From the NCBI GenBank assembly GCA_905250885.1, contig CAJNOQ010002739.1:1-22866 (forward strand): a stretch of DNA of 22,866 bases, read 5' to 3'. Of the stretch, positions 1-8,777 are shown in pieces (positions within the stretch are counted from its first letter, which is position 1; each line of letters opens with the position of its first letter). A program made the position numbers and the translations under genes. A model generated the notes under the pieces. It was not told where the DNA came from. It was given only the letters and a program-made list of their open reading frames with translations, and made no database searches. The stretch comes from Didymodactylos carnosus (taxonomy: Eukaryota > Rotifera > Eurotatoria > Philodinida > Philodinidae).

Positions 1-270
1 GCCTATCTTGAGAAAACTAACCGGGACCTATCATAATATTAAAAGCACTGGTTTTAAAATAGTTTTTGCGAGGAAAACAGAATTTTTCCGGTCATTACTC
101 TACGTTTGCTATTTCCCAAAGGTTGTTCACGCCGTTGAAAGTTGTCCATTTGTATTGTGTGTGGCAAACCGACGTCAAATGACACGTTTAGACCGGTTAA
201 AGCGGTAATTCCTGTAAAGGGTCTTATCTCGAGTTTTGTGAAAAAAGCTCAATATAGATATTTAATAAAA
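1..270. other. non-coding flank, nothing recognised
   Basis: Open frames here are short, and no protein family, RNA gene or clear repeat was seen. The stretch leads into the palindrome cluster that begins at 276. Confidence 0.5.
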
Positions 271-275
271 ATTTC

Positions 276-508
276 AGACGCGTCTTGAAGATTTCTGTTG
301 GCAAAGCGCGTTAAGACGCGTCTGAACGCATCTTACAATGGCGCGTTTAGACGCGTCTGGCAGATTTCTGTTGGCAGAGCGCGTTTTTTTAAATAAAAAG
401 TGCCGGATGCGTCTGAACGCGTTTCTTCCAAAAGAAACGCGTCAAAATGCGTCTTTTCAGACGCATTGAATTTACATGGGAAGACACATTGACGGGCAAT
501 TGCCCGTC
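276..508. repeat. ACGCGT palindrome cluster with a 73-bp tandem repeat
   Basis: The 10-mer palindrome AGACGCGTCT occurs at 276-285, 314-323 and 349-358. The phrase GATTTCTGTTGGCA recurs 73 bp apart (from 290 and 363), so part of the block is a two-copy tandem repeat. Downstream are two tight hairpins: 417-427 pairs with 432-442 (11-bp perfect stem, loop CCAA), and 446-454 pairs with 459-467 (9-bp stem, 4-nt loop). An 18-bp perfect palindrome built on GGGCAATTGCCC follows at 491-508. The block is clearly richer in GC and CpG than its surroundings. It may be a satellite fragment or the end of a non-autonomous element; no function can be read. Confidence 0.75.
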
Positions 509-786
509 CTGGAAAAAACTATCAAGCCCAATAAGTAGTTATTGCCCTCTGAAGAATTATATTTCGAATTATACTTTTTTTTTTGAGTTTTTTTCTATAC
601 TTTGTGCATACGCTACTCTAAAACATTTATTGCCCCTCCTAAAAACTTTTTCCCGGCTCGCCCATAGGAAGACCAACTTGAATATTGTTTCGAAATAAAA
701 TTTAGTGGAAATATAATAACTATTTACGGAGGAATCTTCGCAAGTGCCGGACGCCTTTCAAACTGATATTTTGCTCACAAGTAGAC
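509..786. other. AT-rich spacer, nothing recognised
   Basis: No gene or repeat that I can support lies between the palindrome cluster and the fold-back element. Confidence 0.4.
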
Positions 787-1021
787 CTTGAGAAAGTATG
801 AGAAACGCGAAAAGGATTTGTCCCCACAGACGTTCTTTTTGAATTATGATCGTTTTTCTGTTTTTTCTAACCTGTGGCAATGTGTTTTTAGAAAATCCAA
901 TGAATGTCTTTCGATTTGAAATTTTGTCAATAGATAGGTCTAAATGACCGAAAACGATCAAAATTCAGAAAGATAGGTCTGTAGGGACAAATCCTTTTCG
1001 GGTTTCTCAGTCAATATCAAG
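787..1021. mobile_element. fold-back / MITE-like element with ~70-bp inverted arms
   Basis: The left arm (787-860) is the imperfect reverse complement of the right arm (945-1021). Shared blocks include GAAAAGGATTTGTCCC on the left and its complement at about 985-1000, then a GAATT-TGATCGTTTT-C stretch. Identity is about 80 percent by eye over about 60 bp and continues more weakly to CTTGA at the outer ends. The roughly 85-bp centre has no coding capacity. Size, arms and lack of a gene fit a miniature inverted-repeat or fold-back element. No target-site duplication was seen, so the superfamily is unknown. Confidence 0.65.
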
Positions 1022-1948
1022 CAAATTTGTTTCTCTAGACTTTTTTGTAACGATTATCGTTTTCTCTTAACAGACTTATTTTTTGTCCTCAATGCAAGAA
1101 AAGTCAATTTCAAAGTAGAAATTTGATCCAAGTCAGAGATAATAGCTGCCAGAAAAGCATCTTTATAGTCTCGCCTATTTTACTTTGAAAAATTCACTTT
1201 ATGAAAGAAAATCTTTGCACAGAGCACTCGACAAGAAGCAATGATGTTTTGGCCACTTCCTCAACATTATTTGTCGCACAGCGGTTGTCGAACGGAGCAT
1301 TTTTTATTCTTCTCTTTCAGACAAACTACACCGTCAATATTATTTCTGCGTTGGTTACTTTCACTTGATGTTGGATTATTTTTTACGAACGATGCCTCTT
1401 AATGTGCACAATAACAGAAAGAAAAAGAGTAAAAAGGTAAACTGAATTGATTATCGTCACATCTTATTGATAGAAGGCGAAGGTAAAATGTTGTTTTATT
1501 CACTACAACCAAGACAGTATTGATACAACGACAGCGAGGAACAGAGGAGGCAGAAGAACAGATATCACTGTTTCACTATTAAAACAAAGATAAGTTGGCG
1601 ATAGAAACTCGGCAGAGTTTTTGACCAGTAACATGCTGCTTTGCCAAATCTTTTTAATTTCTAGAAACCGAGATGGTAGAACCGAACGAGCACATATCAC
1701 TATATGTTGTGTGTAGATTAGCCCGTTTTGTGACAGATCTCGTGTTAGACAGCTTTCGGTCATGCTCGTCTTGTCGGACGCCAGAATCACAAGATCCAGT
1801 AAACTGTCTGATAACTCATCGTCGACAGCTCCGACATATACTCTTATTGTTGGCTGACTCTTTTATTTATCCTTCTCAATTGATGTTTTTTTTAAAATGC
1901 ATAGCTCTGATTATTGGGATCATGACTTTGTCTATTTGTCTCTTAGGA
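1022..1948. other. intergenic, presumed upstream region of the ADP-ribosylglycohydrolase gene
   Basis: Overlapping open frames on both strands here show no family signature. A good splice-acceptor string (TTTGTCTCTTAG, ending at 1946) lies just before the proposed start codon at 1949, so a 5'-UTR intron is possible. No TATA or other core promoter element can be named with confidence. Confidence 0.35.
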
Positions 1949-4900
1949 ATGGACCAGCAATCAAACAATCATCCTGCATGCCGATTTCGAGCAGGTCAGA
2001 TATAAAGATCCATATTGATACGATTGAGAGCTTATTGATCCATCTCGGAAAACTTTTCATTGACGCATTTGAGATAATCAATCTATTGCAAAGGAATGTG
2101 TATTTTTAGACAAGCCATGGCTTAATCGTCAGTATCGGAACAGGTTGATCGTGAAGCCCGACGAACTCGAGAAAAATATGCAAGGTCCTACCGACGAAAT
2201 CAATAGTGATCTACTTGATCGTATCCAAGGTTCAATGACAGGAATGGCTTTGGGTGATGCTCTCGGTGCTTTTGTGGAATTTCGACCTCGTCAATTTTTA
2301 GTCGATAATCCAGTGAAGAATCTGCAGGGAGGAGGAACCTGGGGTCTCCAAAAAGGACAGGTATCGTCTCTTTACATGACTTTGCTAGTGCCATTAATTA
2401 ATTTCGACTACAGCGCAGATCGAGTATAGAACCTATTTTTCTAAATTAGTTGGATGTCTCACCGATGCGTACTTGTCTTGGATGCATAATAGTGATACTA
2501 CTTTTTAATATTTGATACCAAGTCTCTGCATAAAGCGACCGTATCAAACTTTAAAAATTCATTTGATTACTTTAAAATAATTTTCCTTCAACTGAAATGT
2601 TACTAATTTATTGAACGTTGGAAAGAATACTTTTCGTATTTAAACAACATTTATCATCAGTGAGATTATACTGAAAAGTTCAAGTTAACTAAATATTTCC
2701 TGCATCAGAGCTGTCTCGTTTAGTTCACTCAGATTTTTGTGAGTTAGACACTTGCCGGAACATGCTTTATTTCTTTGCTTTGACAACATTTCATTCCCAT
2801 GGGATATATTGAATTTCAAAGATCAAAACGTCTGAGAGGAGAATCCTGACTCGAATTTAATTCTATTCCACAAGTGAAGAAATCATTCGGTTCGACTCAT
2901 GTCTTAAATCTGTCATCATTACGATTTGACAAAACAGGGAAAAGGCCGAAAATCACCCACTGATAGACCTGTTATGTGCTCCTAAGTTTAAAACGATAGA
3001 CTACATGAAATCTAAAAGAATTCGTCCCGATACGTTTTTCTACTGGAATTAAAACCGTTATGTTATTTCTTTTTGAACTGCGAAGAATACAAGGAGCCAT
3101 GAGGTCTATTTACAGGCTAACTACCATGTCAAAATCATCTGATATGCTTTTCTGTAACCCTGGTCAGAACTCTGTTTAACAGTTGAGTCTCCAAAAGGAA
3201 GGCGTACTACAATAAGTTTTGTTAGAAAAATTTAGGCTTATCGAATCGTGACGATCGATAACATATGAGTTCAATCGACGCGTAATACTTGGTTATCTTT
3301 TCTCGTCAGCCGAACCGATTCGAACCGAATTATTCAATAGTTTGATTTGACTCCGCTCCCTGATTGCTGTTAAAGCCGTAGAAATAAAAGTTTTTCACTG
3401 TCATTTTTTACTTATCGAGAAAACTAGTGTGTCTGCATCGGATCTAATTTTATGTTTTGTTGTGTTCCTAAAATAAGAACCGATATATTCGCTTATAAAA
3501 ATACAAAAAAACTAAAACTAGATCTATTGTCCTGATCGATTTGATTTGTCTTCTTATTGAGCAATGTCGGAAACAGGTCTGGAATTTGACAAGGGTACTG
3601 TAAATGATGATTGTTTTAGTTCACCGACGATACTTCTATGGCTCTTTGTCTGGCTAATTCATTGATAGCTCGTCGAGATTTTGTTCCTTACGATCAGCTA
3701 GTTCGTTACAAATGGTGGTTCAGAGATGGTTATATGTCCTCTACAGGGCAATGTTTCGATATTGGTTCGGCCACCAAACAGTCCCTGATTGAATTTGAAA
3801 ATCGCCAAAAAGGATTTGCTAAGAAACATCATATTCCTCCCGAGCAAATGGATTTTCTCTCCGATTTTGATCTTCTTGGAGAGTTTAACGTGTACTGCAG
3901 TAGAGAAGGTGTAGCCGGTAACGGAGCCCTAATGCGACTCGCTCCTGTACCGCTGTTCTTCCAGAAACATCCTCTCAAAGCTGTCGCATTCTCGGGTTTT
4001 AGCGGAGTAATTAGCCACGGTGATCGGGTTGCCTTCGATGCATGTCGTTACTATGGTGCTCTAATTGTCGCGGCTGTCCATGATCTGACTAAAAACGAAC
4101 TGCTCGACAAAAAGTTTTACCTTAAACATGAGGATTTATTCAGTAATATACCAGTCCATCCAGACATTATGAAGATTGCTGAGGGATCCTATCAGAAGAA
4201 AGGTGGATATGATAAAGGCATTCGAGGCAAAGGATACATCGCCAGTGCTCTGGAAGCCGCTTTATGGGCATTTTGGTCCGAAGATTCATTCGAAAAAGGG
4301 GCTCTTGCTGCTGTGAATCTCGGTGATGACACTGACACAACCGCGGCCATTTATGGTCAATTAGCTGGCGCCCACTATGGTTACAATAAATTGCCTAAAC
4401 AATGGCTGCAACACTTGTACGCTCATGATTTTATTCAATATTTGAGCAAGTGGATAGGTTACGAAGGACAGAGCTGGAAACCAGAGGGGACATACATTTC
4501 GGCTATTCCTCCTTTAGCTTTCCAACCGCAGTCTAATGCAGCCAGCGGCTCATCTTGCGAGCAGAGGGAAAATTGGACTGGACAGCCAACACATATGCAG
4601 ACATCAAATTCTCAATCAAAAACGCTGCAGTTTTCTGAAACGTGCTCTTTAGTCAATCAGAAACATAAATCGAATCCTAATGCCGCTGCCCAGATGTCAT
4701 TTTCTATAGGACCAAATTCAAAATTGGAATCGACTACAGGATCAGCATAGTTTAGTCAAACTAATGGAGCTTACACAACACTATACAATACTGCTGCCCC
4801 CGAGGCTTCTGGATTGGGATCTGGTTCCGATCTGCACCCATCGCAACACTTGTATTCCATGTATTCCTCCATACGTAAGATCTCTAAATACGGATAGGTA

Positions 4901-5419
4901 GCATCAAAGGAGACTTCAAATTGAAGAGCAGTGTCCGAATTCGCGACTGTGAGAATTCTCCCTGAAATTCGGCTTGGTACGAATTCGCAGTTTTTCATCA
5001 ACTGGAGAATTCACCATAGGAATTGCGATTTAGCATTTGAATTCGCACGCGAATTTGTACGCGAATTCGGACAGACCTAAAATTGAAGAAAATGCTGATA
5101 TGAAATGGCTTGAAGCGTTTTTTTCTGAGGAGCATGTTGAAAATCTATTATACTAATAATGTTTCTTTTTCTAGCACGTTATTTCCGCGAAAGCTTGCAG
5201 TCATGTGATGATGTTTCCAATTGGCTTCAATCATTGGGTGACGACTATGCGGCTTATATAGGTGCTTTTAAGATGCACTTCGTCGATGGATTTTGGCTCC
5301 TCAATTATATTGACGATCAAGATCTTTTCAAGAAATATGGAGTCGAGAATGCATGCCATCGACGAGTAATTATCGATGAAATTCAAAAGTTAAAAAGAAT
5401 TTCTTTGGTGAAGCTCTAG
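1949..5419 (+). CDS. ADP-ribosylglycohydrolase-fold protein with C-terminal SAM domain (multi-exon)
   Basis: Predicted to cleave ADP-ribose from a target or small molecule (ARH/DraG fold, Mg-dependent), with a SAM domain for protein or oligomer contacts. Proposed exons are 1949-1994, 2110-2360, 3620-4695, 4756-4874 and 5175-5419, with introns in phases 1, 0, 2 and 1. They sum to 578 codons plus a stop. Seen in the translation: a family N-terminus (GSMTGMALGDALGA), the first metal motif FTDDTSMAL rebuilt exactly across the 2360/3620 junction (about residues 100-108), GNGALMRLAP, SGVISHGDR, and the second metal motif GDDTDTTAAIYGQLAGAHYG (Asp near 335-338). After a Ser/Gln/Asn-rich linker, the last exon has a SAM core (VSNWLQSLG, VDGFWLLNYI, DLFKKYGV, HRRVIIDEIQKL). 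An in-frame TAG at 4748-4750 would end the protein at 475 residues without the SAM domain unless 4696-4755 is spliced out. The first exon is the least certain; ATG 2178 is an alternative start. Confidence 0.8.
1995..2109 (+). other. predicted intron 1 (115 bp, phase 1)
   Basis: GTCAGA donor after 1994 and GTATTTTTAG acceptor ending at 2109. The frame downstream is open and coding-like before the first internal ATG (KPWLNRQYRNRLIVKPDELE), which is why an upstream start exon was sought. The short first exon (MDQQSNNHPACRFRA) is the best in-phase candidate but is not confirmed. Confidence 0.45.
2361..3619 (+). other. intron 2 of the ADP-ribosylglycohydrolase gene (1,259 bp, phase 0)
   Basis: The donor CAG|GTATCG and acceptor TTGTTTTAG|TTC join GLQKGQ to FTDDTSMAL, the exact family order, so the boundaries are secure. 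It is by far the longest intron inferred in the window; the others are 53-300 bp. It holds no open frame of interest, only a small inverted repeat of TTTGATAC (2511-2518 with 2541-2548). An unrecognised insertion could explain its size, but no element ends were found. Confidence 0.75.
4696..4755 (+). other. candidate 60-nt intron spanning the in-frame TAG
   Basis: A GT at 4696 and an AG at 4754-4755 (CATAGTTTAG) bracket the TAG at 4748-4750. Removing these 60 nt restores the same frame (phase 2) into 4756-4874, which itself ends at a GTAAGA donor in phase with the SAM exon. The donor GTCATT is weak, so retention in some or all transcripts, or a true nonsense change, remains possible. Confidence 0.4.
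4875..5174 (+). other. intron before the SAM exon (300 bp, phase 1)
   Basis: Donor ATAC|GTAAGA and acceptor TTTCTTTTTCTAG|CACG. One nucleotide before and two after complete a codon, bringing the linker into frame with the SAM exon. The intron carries a small inverted-repeat element at 4928-5079. Confidence 0.65.
4928..5079. mobile_element. small intronic MITE-like inverted-repeat element
   Basis: A 14-bp perfect inverted pair, TGTCCGAATTCGCG at 4932-4945 and its complement at 5060-5073, encloses a nested weaker pair around GAATTCTCC (4949-4961 with 5005-5015). The unit is flanked by matching direct repeats AAATTGAAGA (4918-4927 and 5080-5089), which look like a 10-bp target-site duplication. 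It has no coding capacity. The superfamily is unknown; the duplication length would suit Mutator-like MITEs. Confidence 0.5.
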
Positions 5420-5689
5420 CAGAGCAAAATAGGACATCTTGTATTCCTTCTTCTTTATGCAAAAATTGATACAAAATTTGCGCTTTGATGCTGAGTATTT
5501 TTTATGAATATGATGCGTGAAGAACAAAATTTATTTTATTATTACGCCTTTTTACCATAATGATATCTAGTCAGACACAGAGAACGACTATCTTCACATC
5601 ATCCAGTTTCTAATGAACTCCATACGAGACGCTTTAACGGTTGAAGCAAATGGTCTCTATCGTTTTGCATGTAAAACAATATACACTGT
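5420..5689. other. 3' flank of the ADP-ribosylglycohydrolase gene
   Basis: No AATAAA lies close behind the stop; the first clear one is at 5741-5746, inside the repeat array. Nothing else was recognised. Confidence 0.35.
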
Positions 5690-5990
5690 AATGTCGGGAA
5701 TTATTTATAGAAGATGCTCGTCGATTTTCAAAAGTCCATAAATAAATTCCTCGAGGATTTTCTAGATTCTAGAAAATTCGAATTTACGAGAAACTTGGAA
5801 ATTCGAGGTCGAATTTCTATAAATAATTCCCAAGATTCTGGAAATTCTACATCGAATTTCTAAAATGTTGGAAATCGATCGATTTTCTATAAATAATTTC
5901 CAAGATTCTTGAAATTCCAGGTCGAATTTTCAGTTCGATTTTCTAGAATTATAGAAAATGCTCAGCGATTTTCGGTATCTGTAAGAATCT
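5690..5990. repeat. degenerate tandem repeat, ~70-bp period
   Basis: The string TTTCTATAAATAAT followed by CCAAGATTCT recurs 70 bp apart (about 5813 and 5883), with poorer copies on both sides. A related sequence, TAGAA-ATGCTC-CGATTTTC, occurs near both ends (about 5708 and 5950), bounding the array. The motif GAAATTC/GAATTTC recurs throughout. It shares its GAATTC-rich look with the minisatellite blocks farther right, but the unit is different. Confidence 0.55.
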
Positions 5991-6060
5991 TGAATAGTTT
6001 TTGGGTTGGTTAGGTATTATTTTCTTTTCTTTTTCTCTTTTGTGTTCCATAGGGCACTTG

Positions 6061-6265
6061 TGGTACTGTACTGTACCAACCAACAGTAAGCCAAAAGTTA
6101 CGTCTCTTACGATACCGTTCAGACAGTTCGGTCTGAACGGTATCGAAGCTGTTCGGTCGAACGTTACGTCCGTAAGGAACTTGAAGATTTTCTTCAACTT
6201 TTTTACGGTGCTATACTATAGATATATATATAACAGTCCCATATATATCTATATATATCTATGGG
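6061..6265. repeat. hairpins and an AT microsatellite
   Basis: A 14-bp perfect stem (6111-6124 with 6131-6144) built on GATACCGTTCAGAC closes a 6-nt loop. A smaller pair, TGGTAC/GTACCA, lies at 6061-6066 and 6073-6078. An (AT)n-rich run with CCCAT and ATGGG ends follows at about 6220-6264. No polymerase III or terminator context makes these an RNA gene. Confidence 0.6.
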
Positions 6266-6636
6266 CACTGCAAAACAAAAACGCTGATAGAAACAACAAC
6301 AAGTATAATTTATTCATTTGTGGGTACTTATACAGAATAAACATCACATATTATATGTAACAGAAAGGAGAAAGAGCAATTGTATTAAGAAACTGTAGAC
6401 GATGCGAAGTATAGAACGACATGGTCCTAATGATTAAATTTCATTTCCTGCACAGAATTGCAACATATATATAATTAATTAGGAGTGAGAAGAAATCATA
6501 GTTTTGACTTCTAAGTAGTTATCAATAATAACAAACTTAGTTTGTCTCAATCTAATTTTGTATAAAATGGGAAGTGTCAGTGCAGAATAGCACACTTTTT
6601 CCTCAATCTACTCAAGTTTCTTCTACGTTTCTTCAA
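6266..6636. other. AT-rich spacer, nothing recognised
   Basis: No family signature, RNA gene or repeat was seen. A coding-like frame seems to begin near its right end, before the transposase-like fragment. Confidence 0.35.
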
Positions 6637-6870
6637 ATGGCATTTTATCCTTTACCACTTATCGACGATATGACCTTACGGGACTGGTACCGTTTTACAG
6701 ATTGTTTCGAAAATACTGTTAGCTTATGTCGGGCGCTCGGTTTAATTCCATTTTAACCAAGTGAGCCCTACAATAATGGGCATAACAACTGGCGTGTAGG
6801 AAGATGTGGACGAGCAATCGATAGGCGCATAGAATTTCAGGATTGCAGAGTCGCGGAATTTGAGACTTCC
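6637..6870 (+). pseudogene. fragment resembling the N-terminus of an ISXO2/Merlin-like DNA transposase
   Basis: From ATG 6637 the frame reads DDMTLRDWYRFTDCF, then CRALGLIP. This resembles the helical segment that precedes the zinc ribbon in IS1595/ISXO2-like transposases (a GLIP-type turn before the cysteines). A TAA at 6754-6756 interrupts it. The same frame continues with SEPYNNGHNNWRVGRCGRAIDRR, keeping the expected W-x-C spacing, and then dissolves into the minisatellite at about 6830-6870. No DDE catalytic part is present. The call rests on remembered family shape only and could be wrong. Confidence 0.35.
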
Positions 6871-7500
6871 ACACGATGAGTATACGCTGAGTCCCAGGAT
6901 ATTTAGAATTTGAGAATTTCACATTGCCGCTATACTGGGAGTACAAAAACATTTAGAATATCAGAACCGCAGAATCTCCGAATTTGAGAATTTCACACAC
7001 TGACTATACGCTGAGTTCCCGGACATTTAGAATTAAAGAACTGGAGAATCGTAGAAGTCAGAGTGTAGCGGAAGTGTGAAATTCTCAAGTTTCGAGATTC
7101 TCTAGTTCTTAAATTTTAAGTGTTTTGGAACTTACAGTACAGTGGCACTATGAAATTCTGAAATTCTAGATACCCCGGAACTTATAGTCTCGTGACAGTG
7201 TGAAATTGTCATATTCTGAGATTCTGCAATTCTAAATGTCTTCGAACTCACAGTGTAATGGCAGTGTAAAGTTCTGAAATTCTGAGTTTGTGCACAGTGA
7301 CAGTGTGGAATTCTGAAATTCTAAATTGTGTGGAATTTAGAGTATCAGGACAGTGTGAAATTCACAAATTCTACGCTTTTGTAATTATAGAATTCTAAAG
7401 GTCTTGGAATTCACAGTATGGTGGGAGTGTGGAACTGTCAAAGTCTAAGATTCTACAGTTGTGAAATTCTAAATGTCTTGAAACTGAGAGTATAGTAAAT
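6830..7500. repeat. minisatellite block 1 (~70-bp unit, orientation switch near 7060)
   Basis: Degenerate units share GTGTGAAATTCT, then GAAATTCTGAGATTCTGCA, then TGGAACT, then AGTATAGTGG. Left of about 7060 they appear as the reverse complement (CATTTAGAATT, GAGAATTTCACA, CTATACT); right of it they run forward. Neighbouring units differ by roughly a quarter of positions by eye, so the array is old or fast-evolving. Confidence 0.8.
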
Positions 7501-7976
7501 GGGTATAATCAATTATGACCAGAAATGGATCATGATTGCTGCGATTGCAGACGGATCTAAAACGGTCCGTTTTGGCGATATATTTGTCACCATAATGACA
7601 GCAATTACCGAGACTGTTTCAGATTTAAGAAAATTTTTTACAATATCACGGCTCTCGCCCTATAGGAATGGCATCTTTCAAATTTAAGTCCTATATTAGA
7701 CTAACTTTTCTGGAAAACATTACAAACTTTTACCAAGTATACGAGAAGAATCACAGTATTCTTTCATTCACTAAGTTATATTAAATTTTGACATTCAAAG
7801 TGGGGTTTACGTTCTTTATTCAGTGTGATTCTCGCGCTTTTCAATGATCTTCATTAAGATAATCCGTTTCAAACGGTGTAATCATAACATCCCGAATGGA
7901 ATAATTTTTCTGGCTAAAGCGTAACTATTGAAGTCCGTTGAACTTTGATTTGGGATGTATGTTGAAAAGGACGTTC
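7501..7976. other. spacer between minisatellite block 1 and the retroelement remnant
   Basis: A short forward open frame (7499-7687) has no family signature. Nothing else was recognised. Confidence 0.35.
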
Positions 7977-8760
7977 TCAAGCTGATGCTCCTATTTTACC
8001 AATGTACTCCTCCCTACAGCGCGTACACCAAATATAGTAACAGACGTTACGCTTGTCACAATTCAGTGTTTGATTTAGGTTTAATTTTACTTCTGATGTA
8101 GTGGAGAGACTCGTACAGTTGTCTATACTTAAACTACAGAAGAAACGGTATTTTCTTGAGCATTTCCTGAATCCCACCTGTTCAGACGCAGATGATGGGA
8201 CAATATCCGTTAAATTTCCCAAATGATTTGAGTGTACAAGTAAATGATGTAAATTCTGTGGACACCTATATACCAGAATGTACTTAGATCAATCTAGATT
8301 TGGAACCAAATATTTTCGAAAAATCTCTCTTATTAGATTAAACTGTTTGTTATATGTGAGTACAAGTACCCTTTTCTGTGTCTTTTGTCCGAAATCCTTC
8401 TGAGAGGCAATGGATTTTTTCTCTTTTAACAAATTCAATCTGTCTAGTTTGTCAACTCTGAATCTTAGACATTATATTTTTCAGTCTATATCCCCGTTTA
8501 CTCAATCGATGAACAATATTGGCGTATTTCTCGATATCATCGTTGCAAATTCGCTTAACTCTATGTGCAACGGTAGTGGCTAAATTGTCCAACACAAATC
8601 TAGGCCGTCCTAACTCTGATCGAACGTATTGGAAAGTATCCGTGGGTTCTTTCAAAAGTTTCGAGATCAGTTTGTTGAGTACTATATTTTTTGTACTTGA
8701 CACGTCCAGATGACTGATCGTCATCCCGCCGAAACTTTCTACTTTATATTTTAAATTCGG
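7977..8760 (-). mobile_element. Penelope-like retroelement fossil, 3' part (RT C-terminus plus GIY-YIG region)
   Basis: Read on the minus strand, the right part contains HRLSKRGYRLKNIMSKIQS, the helix-turn often seen after the reverse-transcriptase core in Penelope-like elements. The left part contains CDKRNVCYYIWCTRC followed by EEYIGKIG, the start of a GIY-YIG endonuclease preceded by its Cys motif. The order, RT tail then endonuclease, is that of Penelope/Neptune-type elements. The element is a fragment lacking the RT core, is clearly broken in several places, and is old. Minisatellite blocks border it on both sides. Confidence 0.55.
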
Positions 8761-8777
8761 ATTTATTGTGTTCAGTT

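Noticed and set aside
447-698. Forward open frame beside the palindrome cluster
   Set aside because: Low-complexity translation with no motif; its start lies inside the hairpins, so it is probably chance.
1503-2109. Overlapping frames on both strands before the enzyme gene
   Set aside because: No family signature. Only the short MDQQSNNHP piece is used, as a possible first exon.
4771-5001. Reverse open frame opposite the linker and intron
   Set aside because: Mirror of the forward coding sequence (linker codons) with no motif of its own.
8519-8713. Forward frame over the retroelement remnant
   Set aside because: Shadow of the minus-strand retroelement sequence.
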